Counted from the stretch's first letter, positions 26,675 to 34,785 are shown. The stretch: 64,000 nucleotides of DNA from CANKJK01 sp040081715 (GCA_040081715.1 JBEBFY010000002.1:186001-250000); one strand, 5' to 3'. Notes: generated by a model from the sequence alone, not told the origin. Numbers and translations are program-made.

Positions 26675-27181
26675 CTAGCCCTCCACCACTCCAATGAACG
26701 GGAGGTTGCGGTGCACGCCGTCGTGGTCCAGGCCGTAGCCCACCACAAACTTGTCCTCGATCTCGAAGCCGACGTAGTCCACCTGGACTGGCACGACACG
26801 GCGGGATGGCTTGCTGAGCAGGCACACGGTCCGCAGGGTCTTCGGCGCCCGCGTCCGCAGGACATCCTGCAGGTACGTCAGCGTGAGGCCGGAGTCCGCG
26901 ATGTCCTCGACGATCACGACATTGCGGCCCTCGATTCCAGTGTCCAGGTCCTTCTGGAGCCGGACCTCGCCGCTGGTGGTCGTGCCCCCGCCGTAGCTCG
27001 AGACGGCGATGAAGTCCACGGTGACCCGCCCCGGGATGGCCCGCATCAGGTCGCTGGCGAAGATGAACGAGCCCTTGAGCACGCACACCAGGTGGAGGTC
27101 GTCGGGGTGGTCGCGGCGGATGTCGGCGGCCATTTCGCGCACGCGCCTGGCAATAGCCTCGGATGAAATCAGCGTCTGCAT
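26675..27181 (-). CDS. hpt: Hypoxanthine phosphoribosyltransferase
   Basis: Purine salvage enzyme of 168 residues that makes IMP or GMP from hypoxanthine or guanine and PRPP. The PRPP motif is VVIVEDIADSGLTL; LVCVLKGSFIFASDLMRAI and the C-terminal DYVGFEIEDKFVVGYGLD are family signatures. ATG at 27181 gives the usual MQTLISSEAIARRVREMA start. It is divergent from rpiB; a TAACATA at about 27210-27216 may contribute to promoters on both strands. Confidence 0.96.
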   Translation of the reverse strand: MQTLISSEAIARRVREMAADIRRDHPDDLHLVCVLKGSFIFASDLMRAIPGRVTVDFIAVSSYGGGTTTSGEVRLQKDLDTGIEGRNVVIVEDIADSGLTLTYLQDVLRTRAPKTLRTVCLLSKPSRRVVPVQVDYVGFEIEDKFVVGYGLDHDGVHRNLPFIGVVEG

Positions 27182-27227
27182 GGTGGTTGGTGGGCGAGGA
27201 ACGCGAGGGTAACATAGCGCCGCGGCC

Positions 27228-27857
27228 ATGAAACGCTTTGACATCATCACCGAGACCGACGCCCGTGTCCTTGACGTAGGTAGCACGGTCGAGCTGGCCG
27301 CCGGCGGCATCGTCACCCCCCTGGCGCAGGACACGCTGCGTGCCAGGCGCGTGGAGTTGATTCGCGCGGGCGCAACGGTGGAGGCAGGGAGCCTGGCGCC
27401 TGTCGCGGACATCCGCATCGTGACCCTGGGTTCCGACCACACCGGCGTGCGGCTGCGGGGACACCTCCGGCAACTGCTGCGGAGCCGTGGTCTGGCGGTG
27501 CACGACGTGGGCACTGAAGGCACCGAACCGGTGGACTACCCGGACATCGCGGCTGCCGTAGGCCGGCCCGTGGCCAGGGGCGAGGCGGATGCCGGGATCG
27601 TGATTGATGGCGCTGGGCTCGGCTCCGCGATTGCCGCCAACAAGCTCAAGGGCATCCGGGCGGCGATGTGCACGACCGTGACACTGGCCCGCTACGCGCG
27701 CCAGCACAACGGCGCCAACGTGCTCGCGATCGGCTCGACGCTGCTGACAGACGCCGAGGCTGAAGAGATTGTGACGACCTTCATCGAGACGCCCATGCGG
27801 GAGGCGCGCTACGTGCGCCGCCTTGCGAAGGTGAAGGCACTCGAGGACCGGGGGTAG
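27228..27857 (+). CDS. rpiB: RpiB/LacAB-family sugar-phosphate isomerase with N-terminal extension
   Basis: Residues about 62-209 are RpiB-like: TLGSDHTGVRLRGHL, VDYPDIAAAV, and ANVLAIGSTLL. The catalytic Cys of E. coli-type RpiB (GILVCGTGIG) is replaced by Asp127 in GIVIDGAGLGSAIAANK, and the Glu of the M. tuberculosis type is also missing, so the ring-opening or proton-transfer chemistry differs or Asp127 takes over. Residues 1-60 form an extra domain with the pattern GGIVTPLAQDTLRARRVEL, which resembles N-terminal modules of bacterial-microcompartment enzymes. The deoC gene follows after 8 nt. Sugar specificity is uncertain. Confidence 0.8.
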   Translation: MKRFDIITETDARVLDVGSTVELAAGGIVTPLAQDTLRARRVELIRAGATVEAGSLAPVADIRIVTLGSDHTGVRLRGHLRQLLRSRGLAVHDVGTEGTEPVDYPDIAAAVGRPVARGEADAGIVIDGAGLGSAIAANKLKGIRAAMCTTVTLARYARQHNGANVLAIGSTLLTDAEAEEIVTTFIETPMREARYVRRLAKVKALEDRG

Positions 27858-27865
27858 GCGGAGAC

Positions 27866-28738
27866 GTGGACCAGGACGATCTGCGCCGGCTGATCCGGAT
27901 CATCGCGGAGGAAGTGGCACGCACACCGCGGGTGCTCCCGTCTCGCTGTACCTGCCATTCGCTGGCGCTCGATTGCTGCCCGGACCGGGTGCAGGGGGTG
28001 CTGGACGCCGGTGCGTCACGCCTCGGCGTACACGCTGCGGGCGGTGCCGCAGGAACCGTGGCGGCGATGATCGACCACACGCTCCTGAAGCCGGATGCCT
28101 CCAGGGCCGAGGTGGAGACGCTCTGTCGCGAGGCCGCACAGTTCGGCTTTGCCACCGTGTGCGTGAACCCGACCTGGGTGGCGGCCTGTGCACGGCTGCT
28201 GCGGGGCACGCCGGTGAAGGTGACCTCGGTGGTGGGCTTTCCACTCGGCGCCACGACACCCGACGTGAAGAACTACGAGACGCGCCGGGCGCTCTTTGAT
28301 GGGGCAGGCGAAATCGACATGGTGATCAACGTGGGTGCTCTGAAGTCCGGCGACCTGCGAATGGTCGAGCGCGATATCGAGGCCGTGGCGGGCCCGTGCC
28401 GCGAGGCCGGGGCCGTGAGCAAGGTCATCATTGAGGCCGCGCTCCTGACGGACGAGGAGAAGATCACCGCGTGCACGCTGGCCAAGGCGGCTGGCGCGGA
28501 TTACGTGAAGACCTCGACAGGATTCGGCCCGGGAGGCGCAACCGTGGCGGATGTGGCGCTGATGCGGCGCGTGGTCGGCGACGCGATGGGCGTGAAGGCG
28601 GCCGGTGGTGTCCGCGACCTGGAGTCGGTGAAGGCCATGGTGGCGGCCGGTGCAACGCGGATTGGCGCCAGCGCCGGCGTACGCATCGTGCAGGAATCCC
28701 GCGGCGGCACGGCCACGGCGCCAGCCAAGGGCTACTAG
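27866..28738 (+). CDS. deoC: Deoxyribose-phosphate aldolase with N-terminal extension
   Basis: Class I aldolase cleaving deoxyribose 5-phosphate. The core (about residues 64-285) has IDHTLLKPDASRAEVE, the Asp in DMVINVGALKSGD, and the Schiff-base Lys215 in ADYVKTSTGFGPGGAT. An extra 60-65 residues precede the core: an amphipathic helix DLRRLIRIIAEEVAR of the kind that targets enzymes into microcompartments, then four cysteines (Cys28, 30, 37, 38) that could bind metal. Start is GTG at 27866. Coupled to rpiB, the pair matches the enzyme set of sugar-phosphate-using microcompartments, though no shell gene lies in this window. Confidence 0.88.
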   Translation: MDQDDLRRLIRIIAEEVARTPRVLPSRCTCHSLALDCCPDRVQGVLDAGASRLGVHAAGGAAGTVAAMIDHTLLKPDASRAEVETLCREAAQFGFATVCVNPTWVAACARLLRGTPVKVTSVVGFPLGATTPDVKNYETRRALFDGAGEIDMVINVGALKSGDLRMVERDIEAVAGPCREAGAVSKVIIEAALLTDEEKITACTLAKAAGADYVKTSTGFGPGGATVADVALMRRVVGDAMGVKAAGGVRDLESVKAMVAAGATRIGASAGVRIVQESRGGTATAPAKGY

Positions 28739-28758
28739 GCCACTTCGGCTGCACACGC

Positions 28759-29376
28759 ATGCGCCACCTTCGTGTTCTGGCCCTCGCCTTCGGGCTCATC
28801 GCGGCTGTTCCGGCTGCCCATGCTCAGGATCCCCCGACGCGTCCCGGGCCGTGGGTGCTTGATGTGCGCGGCGTGACCCTCAGTCTGCCCGTGGCCGCCG
28901 GGTTCGTGCCGCCGGTGCCATCTGGCACGTCACTGCCGAGCCGCGGGTTTGGAGGCGAGCTTGGGATCCGGTGGTATGGCCCGAACTGGGGGCCGTCGAG
29001 GATCGGCGTCGGCGCCGGCTGGATCTGGGCCAGGGGCACGACGCCTGAGGTAGGCGCGGTGCCGGGAATCCAGGAAGTGTTCACGAGCCTCACGCCGGAG
29101 GTCTCCACCAATTTCGGGACGGCATCCGGGTGGAGCTACGTCAGCCTCGGTGTCGGGACGGCGCGCATCAGGACCGTCTCGGTACTGAAGGGGACCACGT
29201 CGGAACCCGCGAGTACCGGCAGCGTGCTGGATGTCCATGCGGGTGCCGGTGCCCGCTGGTTCACGTCGAACCACCTGGCCGTGGGATTCGACGTGCGGCT
29301 GCACCGTCTCTCGGCCGGTGCGGCGACGCCCTCGACAATACGCCTCCTCACCTCCGTCGGGTTCTCGCTGCGGTAG
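28759..29376 (+). CDS. Predicted outer-membrane beta-barrel protein
   Basis: Secreted protein of 205 residues with a clear signal peptide (residues 1-22, cleavage after AHA). The mature part alternates hydrophobic and polar residues in strand-length runs (for example RIGVGAGWIWARGT, WSYVSLGVGTARI, LAVGFDVRLHRLS) and ends in the aromatic-poor strand IRLLTSVGFSLR, as small 8-stranded barrels do. No specific family is recognised. It lies 20 nt after deoC and may share its transcript. The function is unknown. Confidence 0.65.
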   Translation: MRHLRVLALAFGLIAAVPAAHAQDPPTRPGPWVLDVRGVTLSLPVAAGFVPPVPSGTSLPSRGFGGELGIRWYGPNWGPSRIGVGAGWIWARGTTPEVGAVPGIQEVFTSLTPEVSTNFGTASGWSYVSLGVGTARIRTVSVLKGTTSEPASTGSVLDVHAGAGARWFTSNHLAVGFDVRLHRLSAGAATPSTIRLLTSVGFSLR

Positions 29377-29659
29377 GTTGGGGCCAGGTCCCCACGCCTT
29401 GCACGCGAGGGGAAGTTACTGCCCAGCCGCGGGCGCGTGCCGAGGGTGTGCGCGGGGCCTCGATACCCCATGAGCGCGCTGCACGGCCGAGCCGATTGTT
29501 CTCTCCCGACGACCCGAGCACGGAGCGCTCGCAATTCCCTAGGAAACTCGTGCGGAGCCGTCGGCCTGGTGTGACGCGGTGCTGACTGAAGGCGGTGGCG
29601 TGGATGTTGCCCCTGTGCGCAGCGTTTCAACACGTTCACTTCATCAGGAGGACACGCAC
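29377..29659. other. Gap without recognised gene
   Basis: No credible coding region, RNA gene or repeat is seen in this 283-nt stretch, apart from the AGGAG at 29646-29650 that serves the following Tat-signal gene. Confidence 0.4.
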
Positions 29660-30325
29660 ATGACCATGACACTTCCACGTCGGCAATTCTTCGTGACCGC
29701 CGGCCTCGGCGCCGCCGGCACGCTGGCCGGGCCGCTCGCGCAGCTCACGCTGGCACAACCTGCACAGACCCTGGACGAATCCGTGCTGCGGCACGTCGGC
29801 AAGGAGCTGGCACGGCTGTACACGGTCACCAGGTCGCAGCCCATGTACGCCGAGCACTACCAGACCCTCGCCGCGAACCTGCGTCTGCTCGCGCTCTCGT
29901 TCCCGGACATCCGCGCCGCGGCGCGCAGGCCGAGACCACTGCACGATCACGGCGCGCACGCCCGGCGTGTGGAGGAAGTGCGGAAGCACCTGGGAATCGA
30001 CATCTCCGGAGAGCCTGAGCCCGCGCCGCTGACAGCCGCTGAGGAGGCCCGTCTTCGGACCCAGTTGGCGAAAGAAGGCCTCGGCCCGACGCTGCTGCGG
30101 ATGGCCGACGCGGCTCAAGCGCGTGCCACGCAGGTGGCGAAGATGGGAGGGGCGCCCCAGTTCAGGAACGCGCAGTCCGGCCAGTGGTGCACCCTGCAGC
30201 CGGCTGTCGAGGTGGCGGTGACTGTGGTCTGCTCCAGCTACGCGGCCTTACTCGACGGCGCGCAGGCGGCGGTGGCCTGTGCTGTGGCCCAGATTGTGAT
30301 CATAATCTGGCGCTGGGTCTGCTGA
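29660..30325 (+). CDS. Tat-exported protein of unknown function
   Basis: Protein of 221 residues. The N-terminus carries a twin-arginine signal (PRRQFFVTAGLGAAGTLAG) ending near AQPAQ. The mature part is helical and charged (VRKHLGIDISGEPEP, EEARLRTQLAKEGLGPTLLRM) and the C-terminus is a hydrophobic tail with several cysteines (VVCSSYAALL, then VACAVAQIVIIIWRWVC). Start is ATG at 29660 with AGGAG 9 nt upstream. The stop overlaps the start of the next small gene (TGATG). No family is recognised. Confidence 0.6.
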   Translation: MTMTLPRRQFFVTAGLGAAGTLAGPLAQLTLAQPAQTLDESVLRHVGKELARLYTVTRSQPMYAEHYQTLAANLRLLALSFPDIRAAARRPRPLHDHGAHARRVEEVRKHLGIDISGEPEPAPLTAAEEARLRTQLAKEGLGPTLLRMADAAQARATQVAKMGGAPQFRNAQSGQWCTLQPAVEVAVTVVCSSYAALLDGAQAAVACAVAQIVIIIWRWVC

Positions 30326-30540
30326 TGCGCACCAGGCTGGGTTGGAAACGGCACCTGATACTTGACGCCTGCGTCGTCCTCTTCGTTGTCACGCGCTTCG
30401 TCTATCCCGATACCCGGTGGCGAGCTGCCGCGGACGTACTTTCGGGCGTGGCGGTGCTGGCGGTGATCGGGACACTCTGGCGCGAGTCGAACACGGCCGG
30501 GCCGTACACCGGCCGCAGGGGTCCGTTCCAAACCGACTGA
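30325..30540 (+). CDS. Small membrane protein
   Basis: Protein of 71 residues with two predicted hydrophobic segments (ILDACVVLFVVTRFVY and VLSGVAVLAVIGTLW) and a charged C-terminus. It overlaps the stop of the Tat-signal gene by 1 nt, so the two probably form a unit. No homologous family is recognised by eye, and its reality rests on the coupled start and on the membrane pattern. Confidence 0.45.
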   Translation: MRTRLGWKRHLILDACVVLFVVTRFVYPDTRWRAAADVLSGVAVLAVIGTLWRESNTAGPYTGRRGPFQTD

Positions 30541-30637
30541 ACCGGGGCCCGCTGGCCCCTTCACGGATCGGCAAGGTGCAGGGCGGCTCCGCCCACTGGG
30601 TCGGTGCGCCTCTGCCGGGACGTGGTGCTGGCGAGAG

Positions 30638-30712
30638 TGGAGCGGGAGACGGGGATCGAACCCGCGACATCAAGCTTGGGAAGCTTGCGTTCTACCGCTG
30701 AACTACTCCCGC
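30638..30712 (-). tRNA. tRNA-Gly (anticodon CCC)
   Basis: On the minus strand: acceptor GCGGGAG pairing with CTCCCGC, D-arm with AGTTCAGCGGTAGAAC, anticodon stem CAAGC/GCTTG with loop TTCCCAA (CCC, reading GGG), T-loop GGTTCGATCCC, and an encoded CCA (30638-30640). All arms pair well. Confidence 0.93.
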
Positions 30713-30811
30713 AGTCCGGTAGGTGCCCGTTCATTCTAGCGGCGGATCGACGGCCGCGGCAACTGACGCACGCAGCGAACGATGAGCTGTCCAGCTTCGC
30801 CCTGATGAATC

Positions 30812-31186
30812 TCAGGCCAGGAGTTTCAGACCGCAGCGCACGAACACCTTGAAATCGGCATCACGCGTGATCAGGGGCACATCGTAGTCGAGACAGACCT
30901 GGGCGATGAGCGAGTCCGCCAAGGGTGCCTTCCGGCCGGCCACGATCAGCTTCTTCCGCAGCTCACCAGCGCGCTCCCAGTAGCCAGGCTGAAGATCGAG
31001 CAGCGGCAACGATCGAATGAAGGCGCCTGCGTCCGCACCACGAGTTGGCTGGCTGAGCACTTCGGCCAGCACGACCGGTGGGAGATAGACGGTCCGGGCC
31101 GTGAGCGCGACCTCGAGCGCCCGGATGTCAGTGCCGGACGCTCCCGCCAGATAGTCAACGAGCGAACTGCTGTCGACGGCGATCAT
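30812..31186 (-). CDS. vapC: VapC-family PIN-domain toxin
   Basis: Ribonuclease toxin of 124 residues. The acidic PIN-domain residues are in place: Asp5 in IAVDSSSLVDYL, Glu42 in VVLAEVLSQP, Asp91 in ADSLIAQVC and Asp109/Asp111 in LITRDADFKVF. It probably cleaves tRNA or rRNA. Its ATG overlaps the vapB stop by 4 nt (ATGA). It lies close to a tRNA gene, a common integration neighbourhood, though no other mobile feature is seen. Confidence 0.93.
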   Translation of the reverse strand: MIAVDSSSLVDYLAGASGTDIRALEVALTARTVYLPPVVLAEVLSQPTRGADAGAFIRSLPLLDLQPGYWERAGELRKKLIVAGRKAPLADSLIAQVCLDYDVPLITRDADFKVFVRCGLKLLA

Positions 31187-31383
31187 TCGTCCATCGCCCG
31201 CAGGGCCTTCCAGCCGACCGGAAACTCCACCTTGCCCCGGAGCTTGCGGATCTCATCGTAGGCGCGGTCGGCGGCCACCCGTTCAAGTCCACGCCGAACC
31301 GTCTCCGTAAGGCCCATGCCGGTGGCGTCCTGGGCCCGTCGGAGCAGGTCTTCCGGCACCTCAACGGTGATCTTCTTCGCCAT
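31183..31383 (-). CDS. vapB: VapB-family antitoxin
   Basis: Antitoxin of 66 residues. The N-terminal ribbon-helix-helix part (KITVEVPEDLLRRAQDATGMGLTETVRRGL) binds the operator; the C-terminal part (VEFPVGWKALRAMDE) should wrap the toxin. The ATG at 31383 follows a TATACT hexamer by only 7 nt and lacks a Shine-Dalgarno, so the mRNA may be leaderless. The hexamer lies within a perfect 8-bp inverted repeat. Confidence 0.9.
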   Translation of the reverse strand: MAKKITVEVPEDLLRRAQDATGMGLTETVRRGLERVAADRAYDEIRKLRGKVEFPVGWKALRAMDE

Positions 31384-31392
31384 GCCAGCGAG

Positions 31393-31416
31393 TATACCAG
31401 CCATGATACTGGTATA
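31393..31416. promoter_or_regulatory. vapBC operator: perfect 8-bp inverted repeat
   Basis: TATACCAG (31393-31400) and CTGGTATA (31409-31416) are perfect inverted repeats with an 8-nt spacer. The arm proximal to the gene contains the minus-strand -10 element TATACT (31396-31391), so VapB or VapBC binding here would block its own promoter. Confidence 0.7.
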
Positions 31417-31488
31417 TGCGCTGGTGCCTGTAGACGCCGGTCGCCTTAGCGGGGGCTGGGCGCCCGGCTGGCCGATGGATACTGACGC

Positions 31489-31665
31489 ATGCCCAAGAAG
31501 GCCGGTACACGGACCGCCCCGTCCAAGAAGCGTCACAAATCGCCGAGCCGTTTCGTGACCAAGGCTCACCGCGAGGTGCATAGCCTTGATGAGAACGCCG
31601 TGGCGCAGCTCCTGAAGACGCTGAAACACACGGTCCCCGGGAAGGGGAAGCCTACCCGCGAATGA
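31489..31665 (+). CDS. Small basic protein of unknown function
   Basis: A 58-residue frame starting MPKKAGTRTAPSKKRHKSP and ending in GKGKPTRE. It is rich in Lys and Arg at both ends, with a helix-like middle (LDENAVAQLLKTLKH). It fills the space between vapB and the phosphomannomutase gene, and its 3' end overlaps the convergent mutase gene by 14 nt. No Shine-Dalgarno is obvious. The composition resembles small nucleic-acid-binding proteins, but no family is recognised, and the call rests on codon structure only. Confidence 0.45.
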   Translation: MPKKAGTRTAPSKKRHKSPSRFVTKAHREVHSLDENAVAQLLKTLKHTVPGKGKPTRE

Positions 31666-33004
31666 TCGCGAGGACCTCGTCCCGCCGGGCCTCCATGGCG
31701 GGCTGGCTCGTGGCTTCGAGGTTCAGGCGGAGCAGGGGTTCGGTGTTCGAGGGCCGGACGTTGAAGTGCCAGTCCCGGTACTCAACGGAGAGCCCGTCCA
31801 TCTTCGCGAGCGTGGCATCACTGTAATGCGCCTCGATGTCGGCCAGGCGCGCAGGCACCTCGTCCATGCTGGCGAGTGATGTGTTGATTTCGCCAGAGAT
31901 GAAGTAGCGCTCACGATACGGCGCGAGGAGTTCGCTGAGGGACTTGCCCTTCATGGACATCAACTCCAGCATCAGCAGCGCTGGGATGAAGCCGTTGTCG
32001 GCGTAGGCAAAGTCGCGGAAGTAGTAGTGGCCGGTGACCTCGCCTGCGAAAATGCCGTCCACCTCGCGCATCCGGGCCTTGATGAACGCGTGGCCGACGC
32101 GGTTCATCACCGCCGTGCCGCCCATCCGCTCCACGGTGTCCTTCACCGCGTGGCTGGCGCGCAGGTCATAGACGATGGTGGAGCCCGGGTGCTTGAGCAG
32201 GAACGCCTCGGCCAGCAGCGCCGTCACGAAGTCGCCTGGGATGAACTCGCCTCCGCCGTCGATGAAGAAGCACCGGTCGGCGTCCCCATCCCAGCAGATC
32301 CCGATGTCGGCTTTCGTCGTGAGCACCGCCTCGGTAGCGTCTCGCCGGTTCTCCTCGATGAGGGGGTTCGCTTCGTGGTTCGGGAAGGTGCCGTCGGGCG
32401 TAAAGCAGAGCCGGGTGGTCTTGCAGGGAAGCCGGTCGAACAGCTTCGGCGCGACGAGGCCGCCCATGCCGCTGCCGGCATCGAGCACGACGTTGAACGG
32501 CTTGATGACCGCCGGGTCAATGAACTCCATGATGCGGTCCGCGTAGGCATCGAGGAGCATTCGGGTTGTGAGCGCGCCACGCCGGGTGGATGGCGGAATG
32601 GAGCCGCTCGTAATCATGTCGCGGATCTCGCCGATGCCCGCGTCGGCACTCAGGGCCCGTGCGGACTCGCGGATCATCTTCACGCCGTTGTACTTCCCGG
32701 GGTTGTGCGAGGCCGTGATCTGCGCGCCGCCCTGCAGTCCATCGCGCACCGACGCGAAGTAGAGCATGTCGGTGGCCATCATCCCGTAGTCGATCACGTC
32801 AGCGCCCTGGCTGAGCGCGCCGTCGATGAACGCGGCGGCGAGCGACGGCGACGACACGCGCATGTCGCGCGACACGCCAATCTCGGTGGCGCCGAGGTAG
32901 GCGACAAACGCCCGTCCGACGTCGCGGGCGACGGCCTCGTCAATCTCGCTCGGATAGACACCGCGGATGTCGTAGGCCTTGAAGATGCTGGGATCGAGGG
33001 GCAT
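31652..33004 (-). CDS. Phosphomannomutase/phosphoglucomutase
   Basis: Alpha-D-phosphohexomutase of 450 residues interconverting hexose 6- and 1-phosphates for nucleotide-sugar synthesis. The phosphoserine loop is ITASHNPGKYNGVKMI, the Mg-binding loop CWDGDADRCFF, the sugar-binding loop GEVTGHYYFRD and the phosphate-binding loop RPSNTEPLLRL. Its ATG overlaps the stop of the upstream nucleotidyltransferase (TAATG), so mutase and pyrophosphorylase are translated together, making an activated sugar (probably GDP-mannose or a relative) for envelope polysaccharide. Confidence 0.93.
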   Translation of the reverse strand: MPLDPSIFKAYDIRGVYPSEIDEAVARDVGRAFVAYLGATEIGVSRDMRVSSPSLAAAFIDGALSQGADVIDYGMMATDMLYFASVRDGLQGGAQITASHNPGKYNGVKMIRESARALSADAGIGEIRDMITSGSIPPSTRRGALTTRMLLDAYADRIMEFIDPAVIKPFNVVLDAGSGMGGLVAPKLFDRLPCKTTRLCFTPDGTFPNHEANPLIEENRRDATEAVLTTKADIGICWDGDADRCFFIDGGGEFIPGDFVTALLAEAFLLKHPGSTIVYDLRASHAVKDTVERMGGTAVMNRVGHAFIKARMREVDGIFAGEVTGHYYFRDFAYADNGFIPALLMLELMSMKGKSLSELLAPYRERYFISGEINTSLASMDEVPARLADIEAHYSDATLAKMDGLSVEYRDWHFNVRPSNTEPLLRLNLEATSQPAMEARRDEVLAIIRG

Positions 33005-34056
33005 TAGCGGCTGTAGTCGGACACGTGGGAATCGGGACCGAGCGTAAGCCCGGTCAGGATGGCGTTGGCGCCGACGCGGCTGCCGCTGGCCAGAACCATG
33101 TCGGTCAGGGTGGTGTTGGCGCCGACATGGGTATTCGGCCAGAGGATGCTCGTGGATACGCGGGCGCCGGACTCAATAACGGCGTCGCGTCCGATGACGG
33201 CATGCGGGCCCACCTGCGCGCCTGCGGCCACGGTCGCTCCGGTGTCGATGAAGCAGGGCGCGATCACCTGTGCGGCCGGGTCCACCCTGGCGCCGGGCGC
33301 AATCGCGAGACGGTCACCACCGGTGACGGGGAACGGGGCCGCGGCGAAGAGGCCGTCCATGATGTCGCGATGCACCTGCCGGTAGCTGGCCGGGGTGCCG
33401 ATGTCGAGCCAGTAGCCCCGGTAGGGGTAGGCCACGAACGTCTCGCCACGCTCCACGAGTGAGGGGAAGTAGCCGCGTTCGATGGAGTACGGCTCGCCGG
33501 ATGGAATACGGTCGAAGGTGTCCGGCTCCAACACGTAGATGCCGGCGTTGATCAGGTCGGTTGTGATTTGCGACGGGTCCGGCTTTTCGAGAAAGCGGAG
33601 CACGTTCCCGAGCGCATCGGTTTCCACAAGGCCGTAGGCCGAGGGGTTCTCGACCGGCGTGAGCACGATCGTCGCCGTGGCCTTGCGCGCCCGGTGGAGG
33701 CGGATCACGTCGGCCAGGTCAATCTCGGTCAGGACGTCGCCGTTGAAGACCACTACCGTCTCGGTGAGGCCCTGCCCGGCAAAGCGGACGGCGCCGCCCG
33801 TGCCCAGTGGCTCGGGCTCCACGACGTAACGGATGCGGATTCCGGCGTCCGACCCATCGCCGAAGACCTGTTCGATGCGGTCCGGTCGGTAGTTGAGGCT
33901 CAGCCGCACCTCGTCGATCTCCGGCACGCGCTTCAGCAGGTCGATCTGATAGTTCAGAAACGGCCGGTTGAAGATCGGAACGACGGGTTTGGGAATCTGG
34001 AGGGTGAGGGGGCGGAGGCGTGTGCCCATGCCGCCTGCGAGGAGGATCGCCTTCAT
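33004..34056 (-). CDS. Sugar-1-phosphate nucleotidyltransferase (mannose-1-phosphate guanylyltransferase-like)
   Basis: Protein of 350 residues. The nucleotidyltransferase domain begins ILLAGGMGTRLRPLTLQIPKPVVPIFNRP, with VVFNGDVLTEIDLADVI and the product-binding NAGIYVLEPDTFDRIP. The C-terminal third is a left-handed beta-helix with hexapeptide-like repeats (DPAAQVIAPCFIDTGATVAAGAQVGPHAVIGRDAVIESGARV). The mutase partner next door favours a mannose-1-phosphate substrate; glucose-1-phosphate is possible. It is divergent from pgsA. Confidence 0.88.
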   Translation of the reverse strand: MKAILLAGGMGTRLRPLTLQIPKPVVPIFNRPFLNYQIDLLKRVPEIDEVRLSLNYRPDRIEQVFGDGSDAGIRIRYVVEPEPLGTGGAVRFAGQGLTETVVVFNGDVLTEIDLADVIRLHRARKATATIVLTPVENPSAYGLVETDALGNVLRFLEKPDPSQITTDLINAGIYVLEPDTFDRIPSGEPYSIERGYFPSLVERGETFVAYPYRGYWLDIGTPASYRQVHRDIMDGLFAAAPFPVTGGDRLAIAPGARVDPAAQVIAPCFIDTGATVAAGAQVGPHAVIGRDAVIESGARVSTSILWPNTHVGANTTLTDMVLASGSRVGANAILTGLTLGPDSHVSDYSR

Positions 34057-34131
34057 GCCAGGACGTCATGATACGACACCGTGTCGTGCCGGTCACCGCC
34101 GTGCGCCACGGGTGTGCCACGGTTGCTGGGA

Positions 34132-34137
34132 TAGAAT
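34132..34137 (+). promoter_or_regulatory. TAGAAT -10-like element before pgsA
   Basis: TAGAAT ends 10 nt before the pgsA ATG (34148), with no Shine-Dalgarno between. The predicted transcript has a leader of only a few nucleotides. Confidence 0.4.
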
Positions 34138-34147
34138 GACGCGTCCC

Positions 34148-34759
34148 ATGAACCTCCCGAACGCGCTCACGCTCGTGCGGATGTTCCTCGCACCCCTGCT
34201 CGTGGTGGTGCTGATCACCGAGTTTGAAGGCCGTCTTGTGCTGGGCTTGCCGAAGGAACTGGTGGGCGCGGCCATCTTCGGTCTGGCGTCGGCCACCGAC
34301 TGGCTTGACGGGTATCTGGCCAGGCGGCGCGGGCAGATTACGACGCTCGGGCAGATGATGGATCCCCTCGCCGACAAGCTCCTGACGTCGGCCGCCTTCA
34401 TCTCCCTCGTGCAGCTCGGCGCGGCGCCTGCCTGGATCGTGGCGCTCATCATTGGCCGTGAGATTGCCATCACCGCGCTCCGGGGCGTGGCCAGCTCGCG
34501 CGGCATTACGATGCCGGCGTCCAGGCTCGGTAAGTTCAAGATGGCGGCGCAGGTGGCGGCGATCCTGATGCTGATGCTCGGCTGGGGCCCGATGCCGTGG
34601 CTGGCCCCGATGGGGCAGGCGGCATTGTGGGTGGTGGCGGCCGCGGCGCTCATTTCCGCCGTGGACTACTACCGCCGCTTCCAGCAGTTGACGAGCGCAC
34701 GCGTCACCGACATCAATGTGGGCCGAGCCCGCGCCAACGCGCGGCGCAAGGCCAGCTAG
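34148..34759 (+). CDS. pgsA: CDP-diacylglycerol--glycerol-3-phosphate 3-phosphatidyltransferase
   Basis: Inner-membrane enzyme committing CDP-diacylglycerol to phosphatidylglycerol synthesis, 203 residues. The CDP-alcohol phosphatidyltransferase signature with its four aspartates is complete: DWLDGYLARR followed by LGQMMDPLADK. The N-terminus NLPNALTLVRMFLAP is typical of PgsA rather than Pss or cardiolipin synthase. Several hydrophobic helices follow. Confidence 0.94.
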   Translation: MNLPNALTLVRMFLAPLLVVVLITEFEGRLVLGLPKELVGAAIFGLASATDWLDGYLARRRGQITTLGQMMDPLADKLLTSAAFISLVQLGAAPAWIVALIIGREIAITALRGVASSRGITMPASRLGKFKMAAQVAAILMLMLGWGPMPWLAPMGQAALWVVAAAALISAVDYYRRFQQLTSARVTDINVGRARANARRKAS

Positions 34760-34785
34760 TCAGCACGATCTCGTCCGGGGCCCGT

